Below, in pieces: positions 37,627-47,040 of a stretch of 64,000 nucleotides of DNA (position 1 is the first letter of the stretch; each line of letters begins with the position of its first letter). The translations under genes and the position numbers were made by a program. The notes under the pieces were generated by a model. The model had not been told where the DNA came from. It was given only the letters and a program-made list of their open reading frames with translations, and did not search any database. This DNA comes from Siphonodentalium dalli (Eukaryota; Mollusca; Scaphopoda; Gadilida; Siphonodentaliidae). The stretch covers positions 253,086,484 to 253,150,483 of the forward strand of contig CP136064.1 in the NCBI GenBank assembly GCA_032622095.1, read 5' to 3'.

Positions 37627-38924
37627 TAAAGGAACAGGTGTCAACTAAGCAATATATTACCTGCATTGTTTTTAAATGTTATACACTTTCCTGTCACAAC
37701 ATCACCATCTACGGATGTGGCTAAAGTAGAGCATGGCTGGTCTATTAAAATCACTGTGTATATACGACACCGGATATTATGCAGGAAAAATGTGTTTGTT
37801 TACATAATATGCCGAGATTTTTGACAGAAAATTCGTGATTGTGAAAAACCAGGACATATCAGGAATATCACATACCTCTGAATAATTGGTGAGTATGCTA
37901 TACTTAGAAACTATACTATATATAAATTCTGAATATAAAGTACGTCCTCAGAAATCACGATTATTATGTGAAATTCCGCAGATCGTCTGCAACTTGCTCT
38001 GTTAAACACAGATTTTCTTGTATTTGAAACGTTTGTATGTTTAAATATTGCTATACACATGACTTACGAAATGTCCACAATCAATTATATACCACCAAAC
38101 ATGAGTTTTTCGGCTGTTTGTTAAAACTATTGCCGAAAGACATAATTATTTGGTGTATGGCGTATTGCAGGAGCACTGTCGTGCAAATTGCAATTCCCAT
38201 GTTTTGTTACTGTACGGCATATTGCAAGCCGAAAACAATATCTGCCAATTGTAGGCAAATGATTGGTTCAAACGGGAGTCGTATCATTACACATCATTAT
38301 GGTGACGAGTATGTCATTGTGTTGCTTTGCAGCTCATTTGTACACCACATGTATGCTAATTAAATGGTGACTTATATTTTAGTTTTAAAATAAAATCAGA
38401 GGGGGCTAACGACCAGAAATATAGTTGGCTATGGGTATGGCATGATACATTTGAAGGTCCTCTTTTAAATATAACACAAACTGTCATATTTGGCGATGGT
38501 TATGATACCTGTTTCCCATAAACGCCAAACATTGAAATAAGCATTAATGATAATAATTGATTACAGACCTCCCACTAACTAATGTCGAAGTCAGTCTTAG
38601 TTTAGACACAGTCTGACTTCACACACCAGAACTGGTTAGTAACTGCATGCACGCCAACAATGGTTTTATAAATGTAAAATAAAATGTGCGGCAAACTATG
38701 CGAAGGAGGTCTTCGTGGAATTATAAATGTAAATAACCGGAGTACATTTTTAACATCTGCGTTATACATGTAGCTCGATAAAAATAGCAAGTCGATGTTC
38801 AGTTTAGAATTACAATTTGCCTGCAGATATAGGGAGAGAAAGAGAAAATGGAAAATATATTTATTTGTTATGAAACCTCACTTTCAAGTTTTTATTGTTG
38901 ACCCCAGTCCCTAATATTGTCAGA
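37627..38924. other. Non-coding interval
   Basis: A 108-codon cysteine-rich ORF (38037-38363, plus) has no recognisable motif and is not accepted. A 33-nt text at 37755-37787 recurs inverted at 42015-42047. Confidence 0.35.
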
Positions 38925-39480
38925 GGACTATTGTAATCAGCGGCGTTTGTTCGTCCGCACGTCCGTCCGTGTGTCCGTCCGATTTCTTGTCAGACTGTTA
39001 ACTGTCACATTATTGAGGTCAATGTCAATTATGGTTTCATTCCGATGATTTTTTTCCCCGATGATTTATGGCCATTTATTTTACTTAGGCATTGCTATTT
39101 TCATGCTGTCAGGATAATAACTCCGATGAGTAATATCCGATCGGAACGAGACTACTAAACATTACATTATTGAGATTGATGTCTAGTTCAAATATTGTTC
39201 CGATCGGGTGATTTTTTTATTAGTTTTGATCTTTTTTCGACCTATAAATTGCCGTCTTGTCCGGATAATTCCAGTTAATATCAACTAATCCCAACGATAC
39301 TTTACATGCATGGGGTATATCCATCACATTGTTCAAGTCAGGTTTGAATATGGTTCAGGCCTGGTGATTTTTGTCGGTGCTATCGCCATTTTTCTACATG
39401 AACATATTATGATTGTTCGCATAAATATTTCTAAAAAAAAACCGGGGAAATAAAGCCAACTTATTCGGGGGACGTGTGGC
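38925..39480 (+). repeat. Diverged internally repeated element with CGTCCGT-rich head
   Basis: CCGCACGTCCGTCCGTGTGT begins a region in which ACATTATTGAGGTCAATGTC / ACATTATTGAGATTGATGTC and TTCCGATCGGGTGATTTTTT-type texts recur two to three times at roughly 150-bp spacing. Heads of this kind are common in invertebrate dispersed repeats. Confidence 0.5.
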
Positions 39481-39688
39481 CTAGTGGCCTTTTATTTTAC
39501 ATAATTGTGTTGTGTCTGGCTAATATTTCCACAAACGTGGAATTAAATGCGTAACGTATAGGGACAGTCGATTTGGCATAATAAAATAACATACTGCAAC
39601 CTAGGGGTTGCGCGTTGCATTTTAAACACCCTATGATTGAGTTTTGCTATTCTTCAGGTGAACAATGGCTCATTTTATTTTCCAGATT

Positions 39689-39844
39689 ATGAAGAACTAC
39701 CAGTGTGCAAATTGTGATAAGCGGGAGCTAACATTCGATTACATCATCAGCCATCTCACCACCAAGCACTGCTGTGAACAATTCCGATACCATAAAAGAT
39801 GTTTCCCTTTCCTATGCAGAACCAAACCCGGCTTTGAATTGTAA
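39689..39844 (+). CDS. Possible terminal exon with a C2H2-like finger
   Basis: A good acceptor, TTTTATTTTCCAG (ending 39685), precedes ATTATGAAG. The frame encodes 51 residues, MKNYQCANCDKRELTFDYI..., with C-x2-C-x13-H-x4-H spacing (YQCANC ... SHLTTKH), then QFRYHKRCFPFLC and a TAA at 39842. It overlaps the end of the minus-strand finger ORF. If real it is the last exon of a plus-strand gene or of a mobile element; no partner exon was found. Only one of the two strands is likely to be coding. Confidence 0.3.
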   Translation: MKNYQCANCDKRELTFDYIISHLTTKHCCEQFRYHKRCFPFLCRTKPGFEL

Positions 39845-40080
39845 ATCTTCCCACAAACGTCACAAACTTGGTCTGATTCTGGTGTGGTTGTTACTGTAGC
39901 ACTTGGCAGAGTTCCATGACGTCTTGATTTGTGAATTTTCAAGTTGTATTTATATTTCGTTTTAAAACCGCAAATCTCACACGTAGTCTCGTTATCCACC
40001 TCGACAGACTCCACTGCGGGTGCTATCTCCAATGAAGACATTTGGGACAGAATGAATACCGCATTCGCAAGTTGTCCCAT
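39739..40080 (-). CDS. Two-finger C2H2 zinc-finger protein (fragment or small gene)
   Basis: A 113-codon ORF from ATG at 40080 to a stop at 39739; a second in-frame ATG (MSSLEIAP) is at 40041. Two classic fingers are visible: CEICGFKTKYKYNLKIHKSR followed by RH (about residues 34-55), and CDVCGKIYNSKPGLVLHRKG followed by KH (about 72-93). Both have C-x2-C-x12-H-x4-H spacing, with hydrophobic residues at the usual place. The 17-residue TPES-containing linker is too long for a tandem TGEKP array. C2H2 fingers bind nucleic acid, so a nuclear DNA-binding role is the family expectation. No nuclear signal or other domain is visible. It could be an intact small gene, one exon of a larger one, or a finger module captured by a transposon. 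Confidence 0.5.
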   Translation of the reverse strand: MGQLANAVFILSQMSSLEIAPAVESVEVDNETTCEICGFKTKYKYNLKIHKSRRHGTLPSATVTTTPESDQVCDVCGKIYNSKPGLVLHRKGKHLLWYRNCSQQCLVVRWLMM

Positions 40081-40923
40081 TTATATATATGCACACAATA
40101 CATGGGATCGGTGCTTTGCACGGACATCACGGTGTGGATATGTGGTGTGTTAGCTGCATGATCACTGAGCTGGATTGCAGATAGGAAGGCCATCACAACC
40201 CCATGCAGTGCACGAATGATGTGGGGAGGCCATTGCTGATGAAATCGTTGGCAGCTATGCACGTATTTTCTAATTTTAAAAACAGACATTTGTTCAGGGT
40301 GCAACGGACCTGCCCGTTTTACAACTGCAGAATAGTCGCACTGCTGACCCCACACCATTTATGGAATGAAATATTTATAAATGAATATTTATATATAGAT
40401 GAATATTGTTCATGTTCACAAGTTTATGATCAGAATTAAAATTTATTGGGAAAAAACAATATATTTTATTATTTGAACAAATGGGAACCAAGATGATGAA
40501 TTGATGCATATATTAGTTGAACAGCTTCTATAATATAAAGGCAAACAATATACTTAAATTGAAATGTTAATTGAGAGCAGCGAAATATGTAACCCATGCA
40601 TAAGGGCAATTACCACCGTCCCTATTTGAATATGATACGGGTTCCGGGGGAACTGGGGCATCGTGGACGGTCTTCTTAAGTTGCAAACTATTTTGCCCTG
40701 ACCCCTTTTGTATATTATAGATATACAACTAATTGCAAGTCAAGCTGGAGCAATTGATCTCCTTACAAAACCATACATGACTTCGTTTAAGCATGTTTCG
40801 TTGTAGCGAGCGCTTAGTAACTGCAGGTATCGGACTACAAGTTATTTTACCATTGATGTAGTCCGTCAATCGTATTTATCTCATTTGTTCACCTTAATCG
40901 AAAAAAACCCAGGCAATTCTTTA

Positions 40924-41522
40924 AGGATTGGCCATTTATAAATGGACAATCCGTACCAAAATTTTCATTAATTAATGGTCAATCCGACCACGCGTGGCAC
41001 GCGAGCTTGGGATTGTCCACTAAATCACGACATATATATATAATCCTGCATGTTAGCTTCATATTTAATCTGAAGGGTAATAACTCTATAAAGAATGTAC
41101 CTTTACTAAATAACGGCGATTTGTAAGAGAAGAAGTGTTTTTGACGAAATAACGGAGATATTTGAAGAAGTGTTTTTGACGAAATAACGGAAATATTTGA
41201 AGAAGTGTTTTAAAGTGCGTTTTAAAGAGAGAAATATTTTAAGAAGTGTTTTAAAGAGCGTTTTAAAGAATTTGACTTATATTTCACCAGAGTTGATCTA
41301 TTGTGGTGTTGCAATTTCTCATACAAATCGCCGTTATTTAGTAAAGGTACATTCTTTACAGAGTTATTACCCTTCAGATTAAATATGAAGCTAACATGCA
41401 TGATTATCTATATATGTCGTGATTTAGTGGACAATCCCAAGCTCACGTGCCACGCGTGGTCGGATTGACCATTAATTAATGAAAATTTAGGTGCGGATTG
41501 TCCATTTATTAATGGACAATCT
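40924..41522. mobile_element. 600-bp foldback element with roughly 200-bp arms
   Basis: Left arm (40924-41125): GATTGGCCATTTATAAATGG, CATTAATTAATGGTCAATCC, CACGCGTGGCACGCGAGCTT, GCGATTTGT. The right arm (41318-41522) is its close inverse, ending TTAATGGACAATC. The short loop is a decayed tandem repeat of TTTTTGACGAAATAACGG(A)GA / GAAGTGTTTTAAAG units. Arms differ at few positions, so insertion or arm conversion is fairly recent. Confidence 0.82.
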
Positions 41523-41530
41523 TGTGCGCA

Positions 41531-42325
41531 TTAGGTGAAAACAAAACAGTATATGTCGATTTCTGGGCTATCGATTTGTTTCTTTCTGGCTTGCGATAGT
41601 GCCAATTCGCACGACAGTAAATATATTGTAATTTGTAATTCGCCGTACACTAGCACCTGACGTTTAAGTCTGATTGTGTGCGGATGCGCTGACAATTTCC
41701 ATACAAATTCCCACCCGTTCTTCGTTGGTACAATCTCTTCAGGTACACATTCATGACTCAAGAAAATTGAGGAGAGCGTATTAAATAAGAGGCGTTTTAG
41801 CTCTCATGATTGATATTTCCCCGTGCAGGAACACGCTATCATTGAACAGTACTCCGTGTGCGTTGGACTGTTCAACTCGCCATCGATAATCAAACAAGAT
41901 CATTGTATAGCGAACGCAGTCAACGAGAAACTTTGTCAAAATTATTACGTATTATAAATGAATTTGATAGATATCTAACGGTGGTATACTGTCAAGAGGA
42001 CAAAATTGGTAAAATTCCTGCATAATATCCGGTGTCGTATATACACAATGAAAATGCCAGTTTCCTGACTATCCCAAGGTCTCCAATGTCGCAAAGGGCC
42101 ACATACGCATTTCGTTGATATGTTTACGATCTCGGCAAGATGATTTGAGAATAACATTTTGTGCAATATCATTGTAAAATATGACAATGGAGAGGCATAT
42201 TTATGATCAAGTTTATAGCTTCGCCCGTCAAGCATAATTACCAGACAATAATTATCGGTACCCGAGGCGGGAAAGAATGGATGGCCATACATATTCATTA
42301 ATGGGGGGAGCTTACTAGGAGACAT
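41531..42325 (-). pseudogene. Possible decayed or multi-exon coding region, unidentified
   Basis: Three protein-like segments follow one another on the minus strand. 42325-41975 (ending ...CGPLRHWRPWDSQETGIF). About 41945-41795, with VEQSNAHGVLFNDSVFLHGE before a stop. 41790-41531, after a frame change (SHECVPEEIVPTKNGWEFVW ... CFVFT, stop). The segments read like one broken protein or several exons, but no splice set joins them convincingly. No family was recognised. It abuts a foldback element at 41522 and a TTAA element at 42418. Confidence 0.25.
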
Positions 42326-42417
42326 TGCGTCTGCAGATATAGTATAATTAGTTTTACAGTGACCGCCTATATGTTATGTAATAATGCACCTGAGAACATA
42401 CATTCTTTTTTCCTTAA

Positions 42418-42679
42418 AGATGCTAAATCCGATCAGACGCTCCTAAATTACTATTTATTCGGCTTCGGGGTTAAAAAATATTTCATTCGAGTCGAGGAAC
42501 ATACCCACCAAAGCTCAGAGTGATCAGATATCGATTTTTGAAGTTTGTTATTCGATTGTTTCTGGGCCAGAAGCACGAGGTCAAACGGACGGTCTTGTAG
42601 ATAAAGATGGATAACTCTGACATCAAGTGGTTATTATTACCACTTGATGTTAGAGTTATCCATCTTTATCAACCGTCCG
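42418..42679. mobile_element. TTAA-type element family D, truncated foldback
   Basis: TTAA (42414-42417), then AGATGCTAAATCCGATCAGA and the family text to GATGGATAACTCTGACATCA, a turn at AGTGGTTATTATTACCACTT, and the start of the inverse arm. The arm stops at CAACCGTCCGG, where LINE sequence begins. Confidence 0.7.
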
Positions 42680-43515
42680 GTAATACAGAAACTGGTCTAT
42701 AGTTGCTCATAGTTGACAGTTCCTTAACTTTGTAAATAGGAATCACTTTAGCTACTTTCAAATGGTCTGGGAAATACTCCCTGGGAGAGAGGAAGATTAC
42801 ATACATTTGTGGGAGGTATTACGAGGGACTCCGCGCATTATTTTACAACAGAGAGCTGCTAAGTTCGTCTATACCAGCAGCCTTATTTGAGTTAATGTTG
42901 TTAAGAATGTGTGACACTTAAAGTTCTCTCTTTGGATTTGTAAAGAATGAAGAAACATTTGGATGTTGTTAATAGTCTGATGCATTTTGTTCTGATTTAA
43001 TTTTATCCCCAAGGTTTGGTCCTATTTTTGTGAAATATTCGTTGAATTTAGTTGCAATTAGCTTCCTATCACTTATATATACTTGTCTTTTTTCTTATTA
43101 AGAATATATTCTTGCGTAGTTTCCATGTCGAATTTATATTACCCTCGCACTGTTTACATAAAAAATTTGTTGTGATAATGGTGTTGCTTTTCTATACGGA
43201 TTGTTGAATGCAGTCTATTCCTAAATGCCTTATATCCGTCAGTATTATATTTTGTCCCGTATTGAAGGAATATTTTGTATTATTTATTTTCCTCTTTATA
43301 GAGTTTCGCAGACATTTTGTCACCCATGGTGACTGGTGATTCAACATTTTAATTTTGTTCTTGCACCTGGTAAAGATTTTGTTATAGATACATGTCATCT
43401 TTTCATGGAATCTTGTATAAACGTCAATGCAGTCCTGGCAGTTTAGTAATTCATCCGAATTTGTAGAAGAGATTTCATTGATCAAGTTTTTTATTTTACA
43501 AAGTGATTGTCTCTT
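42680..43515 (-). mobile_element. LINE fragment: linker and start of reverse transcriptase
   Basis: Minus-strand frame 43485-43192 encodes the segment linking endonuclease to RT: SPWVTKCLRNSIKRKINN with the preceding DVYTRFHEKMTCIYNKIF. This is typical of CR1/L2/Jockey-group ORF2 (PWITKGL.SIK.KN). Further along, in shifted frames, KLIATKFNEYFTKIGPNLG-like text, a KAAGIDE block and HLKVAKVIPIYK / NYRPVSVLP (RT motif region 1-2) are readable, with stops and frameshifts. The fragment is dead. It is cut at 42680 by the family D foldback and at about 43515 by a 23-bp tandem duplication. Confidence 0.75.
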
Positions 43516-43536
43516 ATTTTACAAAGTGATTGTCTC
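43491..43536. repeat. 23-bp tandem duplication
   Basis: TATTTTACAAAGTGATTGTC and TCT occur twice in succession, ending in a poly-T and TTGCAG. The duplication marks the edge of the LINE fragment and may be a target-site duplication or slippage product. Confidence 0.7.
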
Positions 43537-43549
43537 TTTTTTTTTGCAG

Positions 43550-43749
43550 ATGTACTTTCTCCATTGGTAACCAGGAGGTAAATATTGGGCGATCAGTAAT
43601 ATCTTCCACAAATATACCACGGGAGATTGAACAAGAGAGATGGCAGTTGGAGAATATATTCGATGAGGGTTGCACTGAATTATGTTATTTCGGTGGGTTC
43701 GGTTATTATTGGCAGCAGCTAGCAAACAAGAAAACCATAGTCAGAAATG
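43550..43749 (+). other. Exon-like ORF after a strong acceptor
   Basis: TCTTTTTTTTTGCAG precedes an open frame encoding TFSIGNQEVNIGRSVISSTN... DEGCTELCYFGGFGYYWQQL, up to AAATG/GTAACG, a possible donor. No family was recognised. The last 27 nt also occur at 25627-25653, so part of it belongs to a repeat, which lowers the case for a gene. Confidence 0.2.
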
Positions 43750-43974
43750 GTAACGCCACCAAGATCATATTATTAGCCATAAATATAAATTATAATACAA
43801 TTATACTATAAACTAGCTTTCAAATTTTATGTGGGAAATTTGCATACTTCCATATTTCAAGTTTTCCCGTTTCTCGTGTTATACATTACATTCTTCAAAC
43901 TGTCTTCTTTATTACACAAGCTGATGGGCCCGACTTCGTCCGGGCTGTTTCCCATCTGATTTCCGGCGAAAGGC

Positions 43975-44490
43975 GCGATTTGACCTTGAATTGACTATTT
44001 CGAAAGTCAAGGTCAGGTCAGGGTCATGATTTGACCCGTCCAAAACACCCCCACCCCGGAGAAAAGTTCCCCTAGGTATCAAATTTGGTCGAAATCCGTC
44101 CGTTTTACCCCACTTGACCTTTAATTAACAATTTTGAAGGTCAAGGTAAGGTCGGGGTCATGATTTGACCCGTCCAAAATACTTCCCCGACAAAAGTACC
44201 CATAGGTATCAAATTTCTTCGAAATCCATCCGTTTTACCCGATTTGACCTTTGATTGACCACATTGAAGGTCAAGGTCACGCCGAGGTCACGAATTGACC
44301 CGTTCAAAACACTCCCCGGACAAAAATATCCCTAGGTATCAAATTTCGCCGAAATTCGTCCGTTTTACCCAAATTGACCTTGCATTGACAGTTTTAAAGG
44401 TCAAGGTCAGGTCGGGGTCACGATTTGACCCGTCCAAAACACTTCCCGGACACAAATACCCCTAAGTATCAAATTACGTTGAAATCTATG
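43975..44490. repeat. Tandem array, about 130 bp x 4
   Basis: TTGACC-starting units at 43980, 44114, 44244 and 44374. Each contains GGTCAAGGTCAGGTCGGGGT, CATGATTTGACCCGTCCAAA, CCCGGACAAAAGTACCC, TAGGTATCAAATTTCGTCGA and AATCCGTCCGTTTTACCC, with substitutions. The same module is present in one to two copies at 27530-27760 in family E. Confidence 0.85.
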
Positions 44491-44690
44491 GAAAGCCGAA
44501 GAGGACATGTTAGTTGCTAATTGCTAAATATACGACGCACGACTTGTCGCGGTATTTTAAAGGTGTTTCAAACTAGGAGATAGAAGTATTCTGCGTTTCA
44601 ACTGGTGATGAATTATAGTAATATTATTCAAATTTTATGGCATAAATTGTTATTAAAACCGTATATACTATAAAAAAAAATGAATGACTC

Positions 44691-44707
44691 GAAAATTAAG
44701 TGGGCCT
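44691..44707. mobile_element. Terminal scrap of the AGGCCCACTT MITE family
   Basis: GAAAATTAAGTGGGCCT followed by TTAA matches the right terminus of 34301-34789. The rest of the element is absent. Confidence 0.6.
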
Positions 44708-44899
44708 TTAAACAAAGTCACAATTGCAGTTAGGCTCTTCTCATACTCGTCTATTCAGTGATATTCTGCTGCGCAGTTTGTTATAGCCTCCAGTATTCAT
44801 TGAGCGTTATAGCCCCACTGTTATAATTCGCCTTTAGCAGGCGTACTCTTACCTCAGATTATTGAGATATTAGGTCACACGTAATGACATTAAATCGAT

Positions 44900-45280
44900 G
44901 GAAACATAGCAATTGTGGGCTGCTTGGCGTGAATATGTAATGAGAAATAAGGTCATACGTAATGACATTAAACTCAAGAAAACCCGCGAAAACAAAACAA
45001 AATCACATTTAATGTTTTAAGTTATTTCCTTCATAAAAAGAATCTTCGTGATAATGAACCCTCTCAATACTTTAGAATATAGAATTAACCTTAAAATAAC
45101 AAAAACCTTCGGAATAGAGAACCTTCGGAATAACGAACCTTCGGATTGGTGAACCTTCGGAATAGCGAACATTCAGAGAAATTTCGGAATAGTGGACCTT
45201 CGGGATAGTGAACCTTCGGAATAGAGACATGCCCCCCAATATTCATATTATATGCCCAGAGTTCAAAGGTATGGGCCCAT
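44900..45280 (+). repeat. Duplicated segment, copy 1, with 16-bp ACCTTCGGAATAG(N)GA repeats
   Basis: ACGTAATGACATTAAACTCA, AGAAAACCCGCGAAAACAAA, CATTTAATGTTTTAAGTTAT, TCTTCGTGATAATGAACCCT, followed by seven or eight decayed 16-bp units of ACCTTCGGAATAGNGA. Then CAATATTCATATTATATGCC and TTCAAAGGTATGGGCCCA. Confidence 0.85.
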
Positions 45281-45394
45281 AAAATTCTAAATTTGGCCCT
45301 TAAAATATTGAACTCCAAATTGGAGCCCGCACAGAACAGCACTTAAGTCAACTGTACCTGTGTCATGTCCCAATGCGGGAGGGTCCATATATAC

Positions 45395-45775
45395 CACAAC
45401 ATTCATATTATATGCCAAGAATTCAAAGATATGGGCCCACGTAATGACATTAAATCTCAAGAAAACCCGCGAAGACAAAACAAAATCACATTTAATGTTC
45501 TAAGTTATTTCCTCCAGTATCTGTATCGGTATGCGCGCAGGATCAGTTGGGATGTGAGCGCACACTCCATAAAAAGAATCTTCGTGATAATGAACCCTCT
45601 CAATACTTTAGAATATAGAATTAACCTAAAAATAACAAAAACCTTCGGAATAGAGAACCTTCGGAATAGCGAACCTTCGGAATAGTGAACCTTCGAAATA
45701 GCAAATATTCAGAATAGAGACCCTTCGGAATAGTGGACCTTCGGAATAGCGAACCTTCATAATAGAAGCGTGTCC
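45395..45775 (+). repeat. Duplicated segment, copy 2
   Basis: Direct repeat of 44900-45280 beginning with the ATTCATATTATATGCCA module. It has a 50-60-bp insertion (CCAGTATCTGTATCGGTATG and CGCGCAGGATCAGTTGGGAT) and seven 16-bp ACCTTCGGAATAG units with a slightly different order of variants. The insertion text resembles sequence near 44770, which suggests the original is copy 2 and copy 1 lost it, or the reverse. Confidence 0.85.
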
Positions 45776-45969
45776 CCACAATTACACCGGTGACGTAAAC
45801 ACATGTGCTAATCTTTGTCGTACTATCGTGACTCTATCGGTACGGTTTATACTCAAGTACGAAAAAATACCTAACCATAATACATTCGCCCAGTGGATTA
45901 TCGATCGACCACAGAATATGAAAAAACTCTAATACAGCTTACACCACTTTGTGGCGTAATAAGACTTAA

Positions 45970-46437
45970 AGGTACTCAATCCGATTAGACGCTCCTAAAT
46001 TACTATTTCTTTGGCTTTGGGGGTAAAAAATATTTGATTCGAGTCGAGGAACCCACCCATCAAAGCTCAAAGTGATTAGATATCGATTTTTGAAATCTAT
46101 TAATTTTCGGAGATGTGGGACAGAAGTTGGCAGAACCACGTGCTCAAAACGGACAAATTGCGGGTGTAAGATGGATAACTCTAAAATCAAGTGGTCACAG
46201 TTAACAATAATAACCACTTATTTTAGAGTTATTCATCTTACACCCGCAATTTGTCCGTTTTGAGCACGTGGTTCTGACAACTTCTGTCCCACATCTCCGA
46301 AAATTAATAGATTTCAAAAATCGACATGTAATCACTCTGAGCTTTGATGGGTTGGTTCCTCGACTTGAATCAAATATTTTTTACCCCCAAAGCCAAAGAA
46401 ATGGTAATTTAGGAGCGTCTAATAGGATTGAGTACCT
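45970..46437. mobile_element. TTAA-flanked foldback, family D, full copy
   Basis: TTAA at 45966-45969 and 46438-46441. Arms of about 230 bp run from AGGTACTCAATCCGATTAGA through CTTTGGCTTTGGGGGTAAAA, GATATCGATTTTTGAAATCT and CGGACAAATTGCGGGTGTAA to GATGGATAACTCTAAAATCA. They fold back on a near-identical inverse, with a turn at about 46200. Arm identity is very high, so this is a recent insertion or an arm-homogenised element. It sits at the downstream edge of the LINE endonuclease fragment. Confidence 0.85.
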
Positions 46438-46441
46438 TTAA

Positions 46442-47040
46442 GTAGATTCATAAAGTTTTTGCCAGACGAGATATTGGTTTGAATATTTATATTGAAGTCA
46501 CCCATAGGGAAACATTCTTTCTTCTCTTTTTTTATTTTAGTTAACAGCTTTTCTAAATTTTAAAGAAAGGTATTTTTGTTTGAATTTGGACAGCGGTATA
46601 TGCACCCTATCAATTGTTTTTTTGTTTTTTTTACTGGGCAATTCAATAAATATGCTTTCAAAATTATCGTTGGGACTGGATAGATCAAACCGGACTTACA
46701 CTTTAAGATTTGTATGGACGTAAATACCAACACCACCACCAGTTCTTTCACTTCTATGGTTTTCAAAGAGACTGTAATCTTTAATATCATTCTGTTAGTT
46801 GAGTTGGTGAATCATCTGTCAGCCAACATTCAGTGATGCCAATGATACCAAAACTGTGCCTGCAATAATTTAGGAAATTGGATAATTTGGCCATGTTTTT
46901 CAAGAGAGCGCGAATGTTGAATGAAATATGGAAGTTTCTATAGCGTGGTTTATTGGTTTTATTATCTCATTGAACTCATCTAGTTGGGTATAGCTAGAAG
47001 ACAGGTCAGAGTTGTGTGGGTCTAATTTAAAATCATCATC
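46442..47040 (-). mobile_element. LINE fragment: endonuclease domain
   Basis: In three frames, reading on the minus strand: FNEIIKPINHAIETSIFHST (47000 region); SFGIIGITECWLTDDSPTQL-like text (about 46800-46870), the N-terminal endonuclease block; LIGCIYRCPNSNKNTF (about 46570-46620), matching the IYRPPNS motif; and CFPMGDFNINIQTNISSG (about 46460-46530), the GDFN catalytic block of apurinic-type endonucleases. Frameshifts and stops show it is inactive. These motifs in this order are diagnostic of non-LTR retrotransposon ORF2. Confidence 0.82.

Noticed and set aside
38037-38363. 108-codon cysteine-rich plus ORF
   Set aside because: Cysteines do not follow any known spacing; no signal peptide or splice context.
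43550-43749. Exon of an unknown plus-strand gene
   Set aside because: Good acceptor and open frame, but its 3' part is shared with repeat-like sequence at 25627 and no partner exon is visible. Kept only as a low-confidence feature.
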